Assembly (NCBI GenBank): GCA_944324225.1
Contig: CALUVL010000017.1
Location: 1 to 45,871 of the forward strand
Direction of reading: 5' to 3'
DNA length: 45,871 nt
DNA from: Candidatus Gastranaerophilales bacterium
Lineage (GTDB): Bacteria; Cyanobacteriota; Vampirovibrionia; Gastranaerophilales; Gastranaerophilaceae
Shown here: positions 35,157 through 44,275 of the stretch, piece by piece
Layout of the letters: each line of letters opens with the position of its first letter
Numbering within the stretch: position 1 is the stretch's first letter
Translations under genes and position numbers: made by a program
The notes under the pieces: model-generated
What the model was told of the DNA's origin: nothing
The model's input: the letters and a program-made list of their open reading frames with translations, nothing else
The model's database searches: none

Positions 35157-35936
35157 TTGGTGACACAAGCAAAGAATAATAATGAACTGGATGCCTTACT
35201 AATTTCTTTCAAAAATACAAAAGATGAAAAGAAAAAAAGAATGTTGCATCTAAAAATAGTCGAAGAAGCAATGGTTCTTGTAAAAAAGATTGCCAATACT
35301 ATTTCAATGCAATCAGGAATTGCAAATGAAGATCTTGTACAGGTTGGTTCGCTGGGGTTGATAAAGGCAATCGAGTTTTATAAACTTGATATGAATACAA
35401 AATTCAAAACATATGCGACATACTTTATTAAAGGCGAAATTAAACATTACCTGAGGGATAAAGCGTCTATAATTAAAGCCCCGAGAGAACTTCAGGAATT
35501 GATGTTTAAGATTAACAATGCCCGCAAAAAATTGAATGAATCCGGTATTGAAGATCCTTCAAACGAACAAATAGCAGAATATTTAGAGATTCCTGTGGCT
35601 AAGATTAACGAGGTTACGGAAATAGAAAGATGCAAAAGCACACTTTCTCTTGACCAGTCGCTAATGCAGGATGATGAAGATATTTCTCTGCTTGATAAAA
35701 TTCCAGCTAATGACTATCAGGAATTTATGAATGCTTATGAAAACAAAATAATGCTTGCAAGCACAATTCAAAAATTGCCTCCTGAACTTAGAGAAATTAT
35801 TGAACTAAGCTATTATCAGGATCTTAATCAGAGAGAAATATCCGAAAGAATGAAAATGTCGCAGATGCAAGTTTCACGAAGACTAAAAAAAGCTTTAAGT
35901 AAAATGTATGAATTGATTAAAAACAACGGAGATTAA
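35157..35936 (+). CDS. sigF: SigF-type alternative sigma factor
   Basis: A 259-residue group 3 sigma factor. Region 2 reads DLVQVGSLGLIKAIEFY and KFKTYATYFIKGEIKHYLRD, the pattern of SigF/SigB proteins. Region 3 follows at about 115-150, and region 4 is LPPELREIIELSYYQDLNQREI with an HTH ending MQVSRRLKKAL. In cyanobacteria SigF controls type IV pilus genes. The start is uncertain: GGAG at 35145 favours TTG 35157 (8 bases) or GTG 35160 over TTG 35151 (2 bases). It is 3 bases upstream of the prepilin peptidase, which strengthens the pilus link. Confidence 0.88.
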   Translation: MVTQAKNNNELDALLISFKNTKDEKKKRMLHLKIVEEAMVLVKKIANTISMQSGIANEDLVQVGSLGLIKAIEFYKLDMNTKFKTYATYFIKGEIKHYLRDKASIIKAPRELQELMFKINNARKKLNESGIEDPSNEQIAEYLEIPVAKINEVTEIERCKSTLSLDQSLMQDDEDISLLDKIPANDYQEFMNAYENKIMLASTIQKLPPELREIIELSYYQDLNQREISERMKMSQMQVSRRLKKALSKMYELIKNNGD

Positions 35937-35939
35937 GAA

Positions 35940-36929
35940 ATGGAAATTTTAGTTCTTATCGTTACACTAACATTTATTGTAGGAACGATAATCGGGAGCT
36001 TTTTAAACGTTGTTGCATTAAGAGGTTTGGCAGGAGAATCAATTGTTCTGCCGCCTTCACATTGCACAAGCTGCGGCAACAAAATCAAACCCTGGCACAA
36101 TATCCCTATCTTGTCATATTTATTTTTAAGAGGGAAATGCGCATACTGTCAGGCTCCAATAAGCATTCAGTATCCGATTGTTGAATTTTTTACAGGGTTG
36201 GTTATGGTTGGATGTTTATTCAAATTTTATCCTACAATTACGGCATTATTTGCATTCATCTGCTGCTGCGGACTTATCGTAATGTCAATTACAGATTTGA
36301 AAGAAAAGGTTATATGCTCAGGGCATGTCTGGTTCCTGATTATTGCCGGAATTGTGTATAATATTTATCTCAGTATCAACCTGTTTAACGCACAAGCTGC
36401 AGAGTTCGGAAATTTTGAGATGAATTTTCATAATATTTTATCTCTTCCGATTACAAATTCACTAATTGGAATTTTAGCATCTGCACTGGTTATGGAATTG
36501 CTTGCAGGTGTCGGAAAAATAACAGTCGGAAACAGAGCTTTCGGACTTGGGGATACTTTTATTGCTGCAGCACTCGGCGCATTTTTCGGATTCAAAGCTT
36601 TCCTTATTATGCTTCTTTTAAGCATTGTGGTTCAAGTCGCCGTAGTTATCCCCGGATTTTTCAAAAAACTTGCAGGTAAAAAAGATTTTAATACAATGAT
36701 TTCACTTATTTTGTTCTTTGTTGCAGCTTCGGGATTTGCCTATGCTAATAACATTGGATTGATTGAAAATATGACTGTATGTCTTATAGCTTCTGCTATA
36801 CTTTTTGTAATCGGAATTTATGCCTGCTTCAGAGTTATTAAAGGAATGAAAGAAGACAGTGATTTAACAATTCTTCCGTTCGGACCGGCGATGGCTGTCG
36901 GTGCATTCCTCTGGATGTTTCTTTTATAA
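35940..36929 (+). CDS. pilD: Prepilin peptidase/N-methyltransferase
   Basis: A 329-residue A24 aspartic protease of the inner membrane, which cleaves prepilins after the basic leader and methylates the new N-terminus. The N-terminal methylase domain has the zinc Cys pairs Cys42/Cys45 and Cys67/Cys70. The catalytic Asp residues are Asp119 (SITDLKE) and Asp205 (FGLGDTF). About eight hydrophobic segments. Length is longer than typical (about 260-290), with an extra C-terminal hydrophobic part. Start ATG 3 bases after the sigma factor stop. It is the likely processing enzyme for the FTMAEVL proteins at 5836 and 22714. Confidence 0.95.
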   Translation: MEILVLIVTLTFIVGTIIGSFLNVVALRGLAGESIVLPPSHCTSCGNKIKPWHNIPILSYLFLRGKCAYCQAPISIQYPIVEFFTGLVMVGCLFKFYPTITALFAFICCCGLIVMSITDLKEKVICSGHVWFLIIAGIVYNIYLSINLFNAQAAEFGNFEMNFHNILSLPITNSLIGILASALVMELLAGVGKITVGNRAFGLGDTFIAAALGAFFGFKAFLIMLLLSIVVQVAVVIPGFFKKLAGKKDFNTMISLILFFVAASGFAYANNIGLIENMTVCLIASAILFVIGIYACFRVIKGMKEDSDLTILPFGPAMAVGAFLWMFLL

Positions 36930-36973
36930 AAAATAACCACAATATATTTAATTTAATAAGAGTCGTAAAAAAT

Positions 36974-37591
36974 TTAAACAGAAAGAATTTTAAGCGACTC
37001 TTTCAGTATATCCTCGGCAGATGCATTTTCTTTCAGCGTGTTCAAAACTTTAGAAAAAGCAATCTTGATTTCTTCACGCTCATACCCGAGTGACATAAGA
37101 ACCGTCTGGGCATCTTCCATATCCTGAGTATTTTGTACTGCAGAAGTATTTACTTCAATCGGAGCCGTATTGTTATAATTCATAAGTTTATCTTTAAGTT
37201 CAAGAATTATCTTTTGTGCTAGCTTTGGCCCGACTCCTTTTGCTCTTGTTAATTCTTTATAATTTCCGCCAATTACAAACCCTATTAATTCGGAAGACTG
37301 GAATTCGTCGAGCAGTGTAAGAGCCATCTTACTCCCGACGCCGGAAACTGATGTCAAAATTAAAAAAATATCCCTGTCCTCCTTATGCAAAAAACCGCAC
37401 AAAGACATTCTGTCCTCTCTATGAATTAAAACTGTATAAAGTTTTCCTTCCGTTCCTGTTTTTTCAACCTGCGCATAATCCCTTGCCATAACTTCTGCAG
37501 AATACCCTATTCCGTTATTTTCTATAGTCAAAAAAACACCCTTTGATGTAGCTGTTTTTGATGTAAAAATTCCTCTTATATAATCATACAT
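36974..37591 (-). CDS. ruvA: Holliday junction branch migration protein RuvA
   Basis: A 205-residue RuvA that binds four-way junctions and loads RuvB. The N-terminal OB fold is MYDYIRGIFTSK to about residue 65. HhH motifs are at TSVSGVGSKMALTLL and AKGVGPKLAQKIILELKDKL. The C-terminal RuvB-contact domain is at about 155-205. It starts 2 bases after the dnaA stop, with AAAGGA inside the end of dnaA, so they are cotranscribed. Confidence 0.96.
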   Translation of the reverse strand: MYDYIRGIFTSKTATSKGVFLTIENNGIGYSAEVMARDYAQVEKTGTEGKLYTVLIHREDRMSLCGFLHKEDRDIFLILTSVSGVGSKMALTLLDEFQSSELIGFVIGGNYKELTRAKGVGPKLAQKIILELKDKLMNYNNTAPIEVNTSAVQNTQDMEDAQTVLMSLGYEREEIKIAFSKVLNTLKENASAEDILKESLKILSV

Positions 37592-37593
37592 AT

Positions 37594-38991
37594 CTATACT
37601 TCCTTTAATTCAGATTTGATTTCTGCAACAGCTTTTTCAAGATTTTTATCTTTTTTAATTTCATCACGTATTTTTTCATAAGAATATAACATCGTGGTAT
37701 GTTTCTTATTGAAAAATTCCGCAATATTCTCAAAACTGCTGTCTGTCATTGTTCTTGACAGATAAACTGCAACATGCCTTGAACCTGAAACTTTCTGGTT
37801 TCTTGAAGCACTTTTAAAATCATCTACTGACACCGAATAATAACGTGCGGTGGCTTTTGCAATATCTTCAATCGTAAGTTCTTTTTTTGACACTTCACAA
37901 TTCAATACTTTTTTAGTAAATTCTAAAGTTACAGGAATACCTTCAATATCGGCAAAAGCACTCACTTTATTAAAAGCACCTTCCAATTCTCTCACATTAG
38001 ATACAAAATTCTTTGCAATATATTCATATACCTCAAACGGAACTTCACATCCTGCCTGATCTGCAAGATTTTTAAGAATTGCGACTCGTGTTTCAAAATC
38101 CGGAGGAGTGATATCTACCATAATACCCATTTCAAACCTTGTCCTGAGCCTGTCAGGAAGGGTTGGAATATCTTTGGGCTGACGGTCTGACGTTATAACA
38201 ATCTGCTTGTTGTTATTGTGAAGACTGTCAAACGTATGGAAAATTTCTTCCATCGTTGCCTTTTTAGATTCCAAGAACTGAATATCGTCTATCAAAAGCA
38301 CATCAACATTTCTGTACTTCTGGCGGAATTTGTCCATTCTTGAAATTCTGTCATTACATTGAATATTTTTTATAACTTCATTAAAGTAATCTTCCGTTTT
38401 AATATAGCGGACTTTTAATTTTGGTTTGTTGAAAATTATGTAATGACCGATTGCCTGCATCAGGTGGGTTTTACCAAGTCCTGATGCCCCGTAAATGAAC
38501 AACGGATTATATTTTTTGGCCGGATTTTTGGCCACTGCCATCGCAACTGCATACGCAAACCTGTTGTTTTCACCTACTACATAATTGTCAAATTTATATT
38601 TTAAATTGAGGTTTGAAAAAGACTGCATTTTGGAAAGATTGTCCAGAACTTTCTTCTGTTCTTCATCTTCATCCATATGGACTGATTTTACTTTTGCACT
38701 TTCTTTTTTCTTTTCTTTTATGTATTTTTCTGCAAGCGAAGCATCATACTGAATGTCGAAATCAACATCATGACCAAAGTATTTCTTTAAAGCCCCGCTG
38801 ATTTGTTTATAATAATTTTGTCTGACAATTTGAGGCGCAAGCTGATGAACTGTAATCAAAGAAAAAATATCGTTATCAAATCCGGCAGGTTCAATTGCGT
38901 CTACCCAAGAATAAAAAGCATGCGCCGGAATAACCTCCCTAAGCTCTGTCTTTATTTCATTCCATATTCTTTTAACTTCTGCAATATCCAT
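37594..38991 (-). CDS. dnaA: Chromosomal replication initiator DnaA
   Basis: A 465-residue initiator. Domain I at 1-85, a charged linker at about 90-125, and an AAA+ domain with Walker A GASGLGKTHLMQ, Walker B VLLIDDIQFL and sensor 1 IVITSDRQP. Domain IV has GSRHVAVYLSRTMTDSS. The DnaA-box loop usually written GGRDHTTV or GGKDHTTV reads NKKHTTML, one residue shorter. No consensus DnaA boxes (TTATCCACA) were seen in the flanks, so the origin may lie elsewhere. The upstream 51-base gap separates it from an unrelated hypothetical gene. Next on the strand is ruvA. Confidence 0.97.
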   Translation of the reverse strand: MDIAEVKRIWNEIKTELREVIPAHAFYSWVDAIEPAGFDNDIFSLITVHQLAPQIVRQNYYKQISGALKKYFGHDVDFDIQYDASLAEKYIKEKKKESAKVKSVHMDEDEEQKKVLDNLSKMQSFSNLNLKYKFDNYVVGENNRFAYAVAMAVAKNPAKKYNPLFIYGASGLGKTHLMQAIGHYIIFNKPKLKVRYIKTEDYFNEVIKNIQCNDRISRMDKFRQKYRNVDVLLIDDIQFLESKKATMEEIFHTFDSLHNNNKQIVITSDRQPKDIPTLPDRLRTRFEMGIMVDITPPDFETRVAILKNLADQAGCEVPFEVYEYIAKNFVSNVRELEGAFNKVSAFADIEGIPVTLEFTKKVLNCEVSKKELTIEDIAKATARYYSVSVDDFKSASRNQKVSGSRHVAVYLSRTMTDSSFENIAEFFNKKHTTMLYSYEKIRDEIKKDKNLEKAVAEIKSELKEV

Positions 38992-39042
38992 AAATATATC
39001 TTACTACAAAAGTGCAACAAAAAAATCTCTTTAAATATATTT

Positions 39043-39852
39043 TCATTCTTCTGCTGTGTTTTTAAGCTCAGGATTTATTTCATATTCATCAACAAAGGAA
39101 CCACCTTCGTCAAAATTTCTCTCGTAAGTCCAACCTTTGCCGTTATAGAAAACTTCCTTCATTTTAACATTATCCTTGTTGTAATAAGTTTTGGTAGAAA
39201 GACCCTCTTCTGAGTAATTATAATCTCTTACAATATTTCCACGGTCGTCTTTTATAAAATATCTGAACAAATTGCCATCATCATCCCAATCTATTTGAGC
39301 ACGCACACTTCCATCGTCTTTAACAAATCTGGTTTGGACGGCTCCGCCTGGACGGGAAATCATATCTATACGTTTTAACCCTCGATTTTTAAAAACTTTA
39401 TCTGCTTTCTTTAAAATTGATTTGCCATTTTTATCAACCCTGACACGCTGCTGGTAAACGGTTTCAATTCGGTCTTCAACTCTAAAATCCGGACTCTTTT
39501 TAAAGATTTCCAGAACTTTATCCTTTGCATGCTCAACAAGCTTGAACGCATAATAATTTATCGGTTCAACAGCATCCTCAAACTCTTCTACAGGAGTTTC
39601 TTTTAACCTTGTACGGTAAAGATATATGCCGGCAATAGTTGAAGCCGCTAGCGCAGCTGCGCCAAGATAATATTTTGTATTTTCTTTCATACCTCTATGA
39701 GGTGGTGGCGGCAGTTCCGGTTCTGAGATAACCGGCAGTTTATTCTCTTCTTTTTTTTCTGCCTGAGCAGGCATTTTGCTCATAAGCATGCCGGTCTGAT
39801 TGTTTGCCAGCCTCGGGAATACTATCCTGTTGTGTACACTATTAATTGCCAA
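39043..39852 (-). CDS. Membrane-anchored hypothetical protein with MORN/RHS-like repeats
   Basis: A 269-residue protein. Residues 1-55 are Pro/Lys/Glu-rich and probably disordered, with PELPPPPHRG. Residues about 61-80 form one membrane helix (YYLGAAALAASTIAGIYLY). After a charged linker, residues about 165-260 hold imperfect repeats rich in Tyr, Asp and Asn (FRYFIKDDRGNIVRDYN, KTYYNKDNVKMKEVFYNG, YERNFDEGGSFVDEYE), like YwqK/MORN-type antitoxin-like or RHS beta-strand repeats. Function unknown; the topology suggests display of the repeat part on one side of the membrane. Confidence 0.72.
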   Translation of the reverse strand: MAINSVHNRIVFPRLANNQTGMLMSKMPAQAEKKEENKLPVISEPELPPPPHRGMKENTKYYLGAAALAASTIAGIYLYRTRLKETPVEEFEDAVEPINYYAFKLVEHAKDKVLEIFKKSPDFRVEDRIETVYQQRVRVDKNGKSILKKADKVFKNRGLKRIDMISRPGGAVQTRFVKDDGSVRAQIDWDDDGNLFRYFIKDDRGNIVRDYNYSEEGLSTKTYYNKDNVKMKEVFYNGKGWTYERNFDEGGSFVDEYEINPELKNTAEE

Positions 39853-39904
39853 GTCTTTTCCTCAATTTTCCGTTTATTCTAAAACCCGAACATTTTTTTT
39901 TTTG

Positions 39905-40657
39905 CTAGTTAATTAACAATTCGTATAAAACTATCCCGCAAGAAATACTAAGATTTAACGATTCTACATTATCCTTCATTTCAATTTTTACATCTCTATC
40001 CGCTATATCTGTTAATTCACGGCTTAAGCCATCGGCCTCACTTCCGAACATCACAACAAAAGGCGCTTCTACATTAAATTTTGACAAATTATTTTTTGAA
40101 AGCGGAAGTGTTGCGATTTTCACATGATTTTTAAATTGTTCTCGAAAAAAATTCAAATCCGAAGTCTGAAAAACAGGAACTTTCCACAGACACCCTACAG
40201 CCGAACGCACAACTTTTGGATTATATAAGTCCACACAATCTCCAAACAAAACAACCAGTTCAACACCAAACGCCGATGCTGTTCTGAGAATAGTACCCAA
40301 ATTCCCCGCATCTTTTATATTTTCAACAAGCAAAACTTTTTTCTTCCTGCTGATATTTGCAGTATCAATTTTCTTTTGAACTGCCACCCCCACTGCATCT
40401 GGGGCGCTTTCTGTAGTTGATATTTTTTTCAACACAGATTCTGTTGTAGAAATTAATTTTTGTTTTATAAAATCATATTTTTCTATATGATTTTCATTTA
40501 CAAATACATATTCAAGATTTATACCGCATACAAAAGCTTCATGTATCGGCTTAAATCCTTCCAAGAGAAATAATCCTTTTTCATCACGATATTTTTTTTG
40601 TGAAAGCTTTGCGGTTTCTTTAACCAGAACATTTGATACGCTAGTTATTTTTTCCAT
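39905..40657 (-). CDS. SpoU/TrmH-family RNA 2'-O-methyltransferase
   Basis: A 250-residue SPOUT methyltransferase. An N-terminal substrate-binding domain (about 1-95) is followed by the SpoU motifs VENIKDAGNLGTILRTA, FGSEADGLSRE and ESLNLSISCGIVLYE, which make the trefoil-knot SAM site. It methylates ribose in tRNA or rRNA; the target is not clear from sequence. Its start overlaps the aminopeptidase stop by one base. Third gene of the parvulin-aminopeptidase-methyltransferase operon. Confidence 0.93.
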   Translation of the reverse strand: MEKITSVSNVLVKETAKLSQKKYRDEKGLFLLEGFKPIHEAFVCGINLEYVFVNENHIEKYDFIKQKLISTTESVLKKISTTESAPDAVGVAVQKKIDTANISRKKKVLLVENIKDAGNLGTILRTASAFGVELVVLFGDCVDLYNPKVVRSAVGCLWKVPVFQTSDLNFFREQFKNHVKIATLPLSKNNLSKFNVEAPFVVMFGSEADGLSRELTDIADRDVKIEMKDNVESLNLSISCGIVLYELLIN

Positions 40658-42213
40658 TACCTAACCTCAAACTGTCCGAGCCATTCTGTTTCCTGCTCGG
40701 TCAAAATGGAATAATCTATAAGTTTTTTCTCATAACACATTGAAGTAAAAGAATTTATTTTACCATCCTTTAAATAGCATGAATTTTCGAGCCTTACCCC
40801 AAATAGTTCTTTGTTATATAGGCCGGGTTCAATAGTAAAACACATATTTTCTTTTATTGATGACTTTGCAATCTCACCACATCCCAAATTCGGAGGAGCT
40901 TCATGAACATTTATGCCAATCCCGTGTCCGAGTCCGTGATTAAATGTAAAACCTTCTATTTTATTTTCATCAAAAATCTTTCTTGCAAGACTGTCAATTT
41001 CATACCCCGTGGTTTCAGATGTCACTGGATAATTAAAAGCATTCAAAAAGGCTTTCAAAACAGTAGTATAAACTTCCCTCTGCAACTCATCAGGTTTTCC
41101 TTTCACAAAAACTCTTGTAATATCAGTTGCAAGTCCGCCTTCATAGTATGCCCCGCAGTCTATTAAAATTAGACTGCCGTCTTTTATAATTTCTTCTTTT
41201 GAAGATTTAGAATAGTGGGCTAATGCAGAGTTTTTGTTATGTGCAACAATAGATTTAAAGCTCAAGCTTTTGGCGCCAAACTGTTTAAAATACTCCTCTA
41301 ATTTTTGGTCTATATCATATTCTGATATTTCCTCGTTATTTTCAATATAATCTCTTATTGCACGCACTGCCATATCGGTTCTTTCGAAAGAAGTTTTCAA
41401 ATGAGCTATTTCCGTATCATTCTTAACCGTTCTCATTACCTGAACAGGATTTTCTTTCATACTTCTGGCACGTCTGCCCAAAAGCAGATAATCATGCGCT
41501 GTTATAGTATTTTCATCAACATAAACTATATCTGAACTTATATATTTGTCAAAATGGTTCAACTTGTCTTCAGAAAAAAATATATCCTGACTTGATGTTA
41601 TAAGGGCTTTTGCAAGAATTTTTGAACTGTATGGCTTTGAAAAATCACGTTTATTGTAAAGATAAGAAACGTCTTCCGGATTCGTAAAAAGGATCGACTC
41701 ATTATAATCCAGAGTTCTTTGAATTTGTCGAATTTTTTCTTCAGAAGTTTGTCCGCAAACACATTCACTCAAGTCTTCAATTTCCCCAAAATCCGGAGCC
41801 GCAGTGTCAATACCATCAAAATCCAGCAGTTTCACTTTAAAATGCTTTTCCATTTCTTCAAGACGTTTTTGGGAATTTTTCTTCCCACAAACACCAACAA
41901 CTGCGTGATGTGGAACAATCCGGGATATTTCGCCAAGCTGGCTCTGACCTGCCTGAAGTTTTATAACAGTAACAACTTTCGGATCGGTTTCCAAATCCGC
42001 CTGAATGTGGTATCTTCCATCCACAAAAAGGTAAAGCCTGTCACGACACAATAAAGCATCACCGGTTGAACCTGAAAAACCAGTCAGTAAATACCTTGCG
42101 TTTTCACTTAATCTGTTATACTCAACTAGAAACTCATTTGTCGAATTCACAAGCAGAAAATCAATCTTCTCCGCCTTCATAAATTCACGTGCTTTTTCAA
42201 TAATTTCATTCAT
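40657..42213 (-). CDS. Xaa-Pro aminopeptidase (M24B)
   Basis: A 518-residue metallo-aminopeptidase that removes an N-terminal residue before proline. Two creatinase-like N-terminal domains occupy about 1-270. The pita-bread catalytic domain has the two metal Asp in LIDCGAYYEGGLATDITRVF, the His in NHGLGHGIGINVHE, and the two Glu in TIEPGLY and VRLENS. It overlaps the genes on both sides by one base (TAATG), so the operon is tightly coupled. The N-terminal half is longer than in E. coli PepP, as in AMPP3/XPNPEP-like enzymes. Confidence 0.93.
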   Translation of the reverse strand: MNEIIEKAREFMKAEKIDFLLVNSTNEFLVEYNRLSENARYLLTGFSGSTGDALLCRDRLYLFVDGRYHIQADLETDPKVVTVIKLQAGQSQLGEISRIVPHHAVVGVCGKKNSQKRLEEMEKHFKVKLLDFDGIDTAAPDFGEIEDLSECVCGQTSEEKIRQIQRTLDYNESILFTNPEDVSYLYNKRDFSKPYSSKILAKALITSSQDIFFSEDKLNHFDKYISSDIVYVDENTITAHDYLLLGRRARSMKENPVQVMRTVKNDTEIAHLKTSFERTDMAVRAIRDYIENNEEISEYDIDQKLEEYFKQFGAKSLSFKSIVAHNKNSALAHYSKSSKEEIIKDGSLILIDCGAYYEGGLATDITRVFVKGKPDELQREVYTTVLKAFLNAFNYPVTSETTGYEIDSLARKIFDENKIEGFTFNHGLGHGIGINVHEAPPNLGCGEIAKSSIKENMCFTIEPGLYNKELFGVRLENSCYLKDGKINSFTSMCYEKKLIDYSILTEQETEWLGQFEVR

Positions 42214-42491
42214 TAGAATTTACCGGTTACCTTTATCAAATGCCAGCCGAATTCTGTTTCTACAACTGTCATGTCGTCAACATCTGTATCAAAACATGCA
42301 TCTTCAAACTCTTTAACCATTTCACCCCGTCCAAAGTAGCCTAAATCTCCGCCCTTTTGACCAGAAGGACAGAGTGAACATTTTTTTGCAAGATCTTCAA
42401 AAGTTTCACCCTGTGCAAGGCGTTCTTTTAAAACTTCTATTTGTTCAGGTGTTTTTACCAGAATGTGGCTTGCTTTTACTTCTGTTGCCAT
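42213..42491 (-). CDS. Parvulin-type peptidyl-prolyl isomerase
   Basis: A 92-residue stand-alone PpiC domain. KASHILVKT at the start, LAKKCSLCPSGQKGGDLGYFGRG in the middle and FGWHLIKV at the end are the family signature. It has no signal peptide, so it acts in the cytoplasm. AAAGGAG is about 11 bases upstream of the ATG. First gene of the operon with the Xaa-Pro aminopeptidase, which also handles proline peptide bonds. Confidence 0.94.
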   Translation of the reverse strand: MATEVKASHILVKTPEQIEVLKERLAQGETFEDLAKKCSLCPSGQKGGDLGYFGRGEMVKEFEDACFDTDVDDMTVVETEFGWHLIKVTGKF

Positions 42492-42568
42492 AAATTTAAA
42501 ACTCCTTTAATTCTTTACTATAAAATATTATCAAAAAAACAAATTCAGGGCAATTTTCATTAATAACG

Positions 42569-42601
42569 AAGAAGGTTTTGCAAAATCAGCAAAACCTTCT
42601 T
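42569..42601 (-). terminator. Hairpin between ferredoxin and parvulin genes
   Basis: A perfect 13-bp stem (AAGAAGGTTTTGC / GCAAAACCTTCTT) with a 7-base loop, 31 bases after the ferredoxin stop. Only a weak T tract follows, so termination may be incomplete. Confidence 0.7.
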
Positions 42602-42632
42602 GTATTTTTACTATTATTTACAAATATAACTG

Positions 42633-42809
42633 CTACTCAACTTCAATAGCGCCTACAGGGCAAGCATCAGCAGCTTCTTTAACGCAATCTTCATTATCTG
42701 CAACAGCTGATTCATTAACTTTTGCAATATCTTCAACTGAAAATACAGCGTCACAAATAGATTCGCAAGCGCCGCATGCTATGCATGAATCATTAACTTT
42801 TACGTTCAT
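42633..42809 (-). CDS. 4Fe-4S ferredoxin (58 residues)
   Basis: A 58-residue acidic ferredoxin, MNVKVNDSCIACGACESI and on to GAIEVE. Cys9, Cys12, Cys15 and Cys50 match the four ligands of a single 4Fe-4S cluster. Cys19 and Cys42 sit where the Thermotoga-type ferredoxin has its disulfide pair. AAGGAG lies 8 bases before the ATG at 42809. It should carry low-potential electrons for anaerobic enzymes such as pyruvate:ferredoxin oxidoreductase or hydrogenase (inference). It is monocistronic. Confidence 0.95.
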   Translation of the reverse strand: MNVKVNDSCIACGACESICDAVFSVEDIAKVNESAVADNEDCVKEAADACPVGAIEVE

Positions 42810-42876
42810 TTTTTTCTCCTTATCTTATTTTGACTTTGTGAAAGAAATTTCACATTTTTATTATAAAATAAAAATT

Positions 42877-44052
42877 TTACTTTGCAAGACTTCTGATGCG
42901 ATCCGCAACGTAGCCAAATCCGTAAATTTTTCCGAGATTTTCAGGGTATACAGACTTGCCGTATACAAGTAAAGGCACCATTTCTCTGGTATGGTCGGTT
43001 CCCGGAACTGTAGGATCACATCCGTGGTCGGCTGTTATAAATAAAACATCATCTGCATTCATTTCAGGCAAAATTTTCGCTAAATAGGTGTCGATTTCCT
43101 CTATTGCTTTTCCGTAACCTTTAGCGTCATTTCTGTGCCCGAAAAGCATATCAGTATCAACAAGGTTTGTGAAAATCAAATCGAACTTTGACTCCTGCTT
43201 TTTGTAATCTTTATAAGCTATTTTATCAAGATCAAGTTCACATTTAATAGCTTGAAGAGTAAGTTCCAATCCTTCTTTGTTTGAGCCTGTATGGATTGCA
43301 TGGGTTATACCGGATTTTGAGAATATATCTTCAATTTTGCCAATTCCGATAACCCTTCCGCCAATTTCTTTAATCTCATTAAGAAGGGTTCTTGAAGGCA
43401 CCATTGAATAATCCCTTCTGTCTTTGGAAATTCTGGTTGGTTTACCATCGATTATTTTGTAAGGACGTGCTATCACTCTTGAAACATTATACCCGCCTTC
43501 GTCAAGAATTCTGCGGGCTTTTTCACACCAATCATACAGGGTTTCAAGCGGAATTAAATCTATATCAAGCGCAATCTGGAAAACGCTGTCTGCGCTTGTA
43601 TAAACTATCGGAAATTTTGTTTTGTGATGTTCATCATTCAACTTTTCAATAATAGCGGTTCCGCTTGCGGGGCAATTGGCAAGGACTCTGCCGCATCCGG
43701 TTTCTTCAACAAACTTATCAATAAGTTTTTTCGGGAATCCTTCTGGAAAAGTAGCGAAAGGTTTTTCACTGACGAGTCCGGCGATTTCCCAGTGACCCGT
43801 TGTTGTGTCTTTGCCTTTGGATTTTTCAAGCATAGTTCCGTATTGAGCTGTCGGATTGTCCACAGGAGAAATTCCTTTAAAATTTTGAATATTTCCCAAT
43901 CCCATACTTTCGAGAACAGGAACTTTTAATCCGCCGTTAAATTCGCAGACATTTTTAAGCGTATTGCATTCCGGGATATCGCCGAAATCTTTGCAATCCG
44001 GCATTGCACCAATTCCCATACTGTCTATAACAATTATTATCGCTCTTTTCAA
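42877..44052 (-). CDS. deoB: Phosphopentomutase
   Basis: A 391-residue alkaline-phosphatase-superfamily enzyme that interconverts ribose/deoxyribose 1- and 5-phosphate in nucleoside salvage. Metal sites: IVIDSMGIGAMPD near the N-terminus, LVDTDMLFGHRND, and FITADHGCDPTVPGTDHTRE. The start is a TTG at 44052 with AAAGGAG 7 bases upstream; the frame extends further but without a ribosome binding site. No other deo gene is adjacent. Confidence 0.96.
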   Translation of the reverse strand: MKRAIIIVIDSMGIGAMPDCKDFGDIPECNTLKNVCEFNGGLKVPVLESMGLGNIQNFKGISPVDNPTAQYGTMLEKSKGKDTTTGHWEIAGLVSEKPFATFPEGFPKKLIDKFVEETGCGRVLANCPASGTAIIEKLNDEHHKTKFPIVYTSADSVFQIALDIDLIPLETLYDWCEKARRILDEGGYNVSRVIARPYKIIDGKPTRISKDRRDYSMVPSRTLLNEIKEIGGRVIGIGKIEDIFSKSGITHAIHTGSNKEGLELTLQAIKCELDLDKIAYKDYKKQESKFDLIFTNLVDTDMLFGHRNDAKGYGKAIEEIDTYLAKILPEMNADDVLFITADHGCDPTVPGTDHTREMVPLLVYGKSVYPENLGKIYGFGYVADRIRSLAK

Positions 44053-44154
44053 AACTTCGCTCCTTTTAAAACTTTCCCATACCTGTGATTTTATTTTACC
44101 ACAAAACACAATTTTCTGTAAGATACAAGTCTATTTACATTTTGTTACATTTCT

Positions 44155-44179
44155 AAAAAGCTTATTCTGAAAGCTTTTT
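44155..44179. terminator. Orphan hairpin with T tract upstream of 44276 gene
   Basis: A perfect 9-bp stem (AAAAAGCTT / AAGCTTTTT) with a 7-base loop, followed by T. It lies between divergent genes, so no obvious transcript ends here. A TATAAT at 44189-44194 lies just after it and could be the promoter of the gene at 44276. It may end a short RNA or be part of a regulatory region. Confidence 0.55.
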
Positions 44180-44275
44180 TTGCCTCTGTATAATTTTTGG
44201 CAGGCTATTTTTCGAATACCAAATTTTTATATAAAACATAGGGAAAAATCACAATGATATTTAAGGAGGAAAAAT

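Noticed and set aside
38992-39042. Replication origin next to dnaA
   Set aside because: The gap is only 51 bases and contains no TTATCCACA-like box; nothing supports an origin here.
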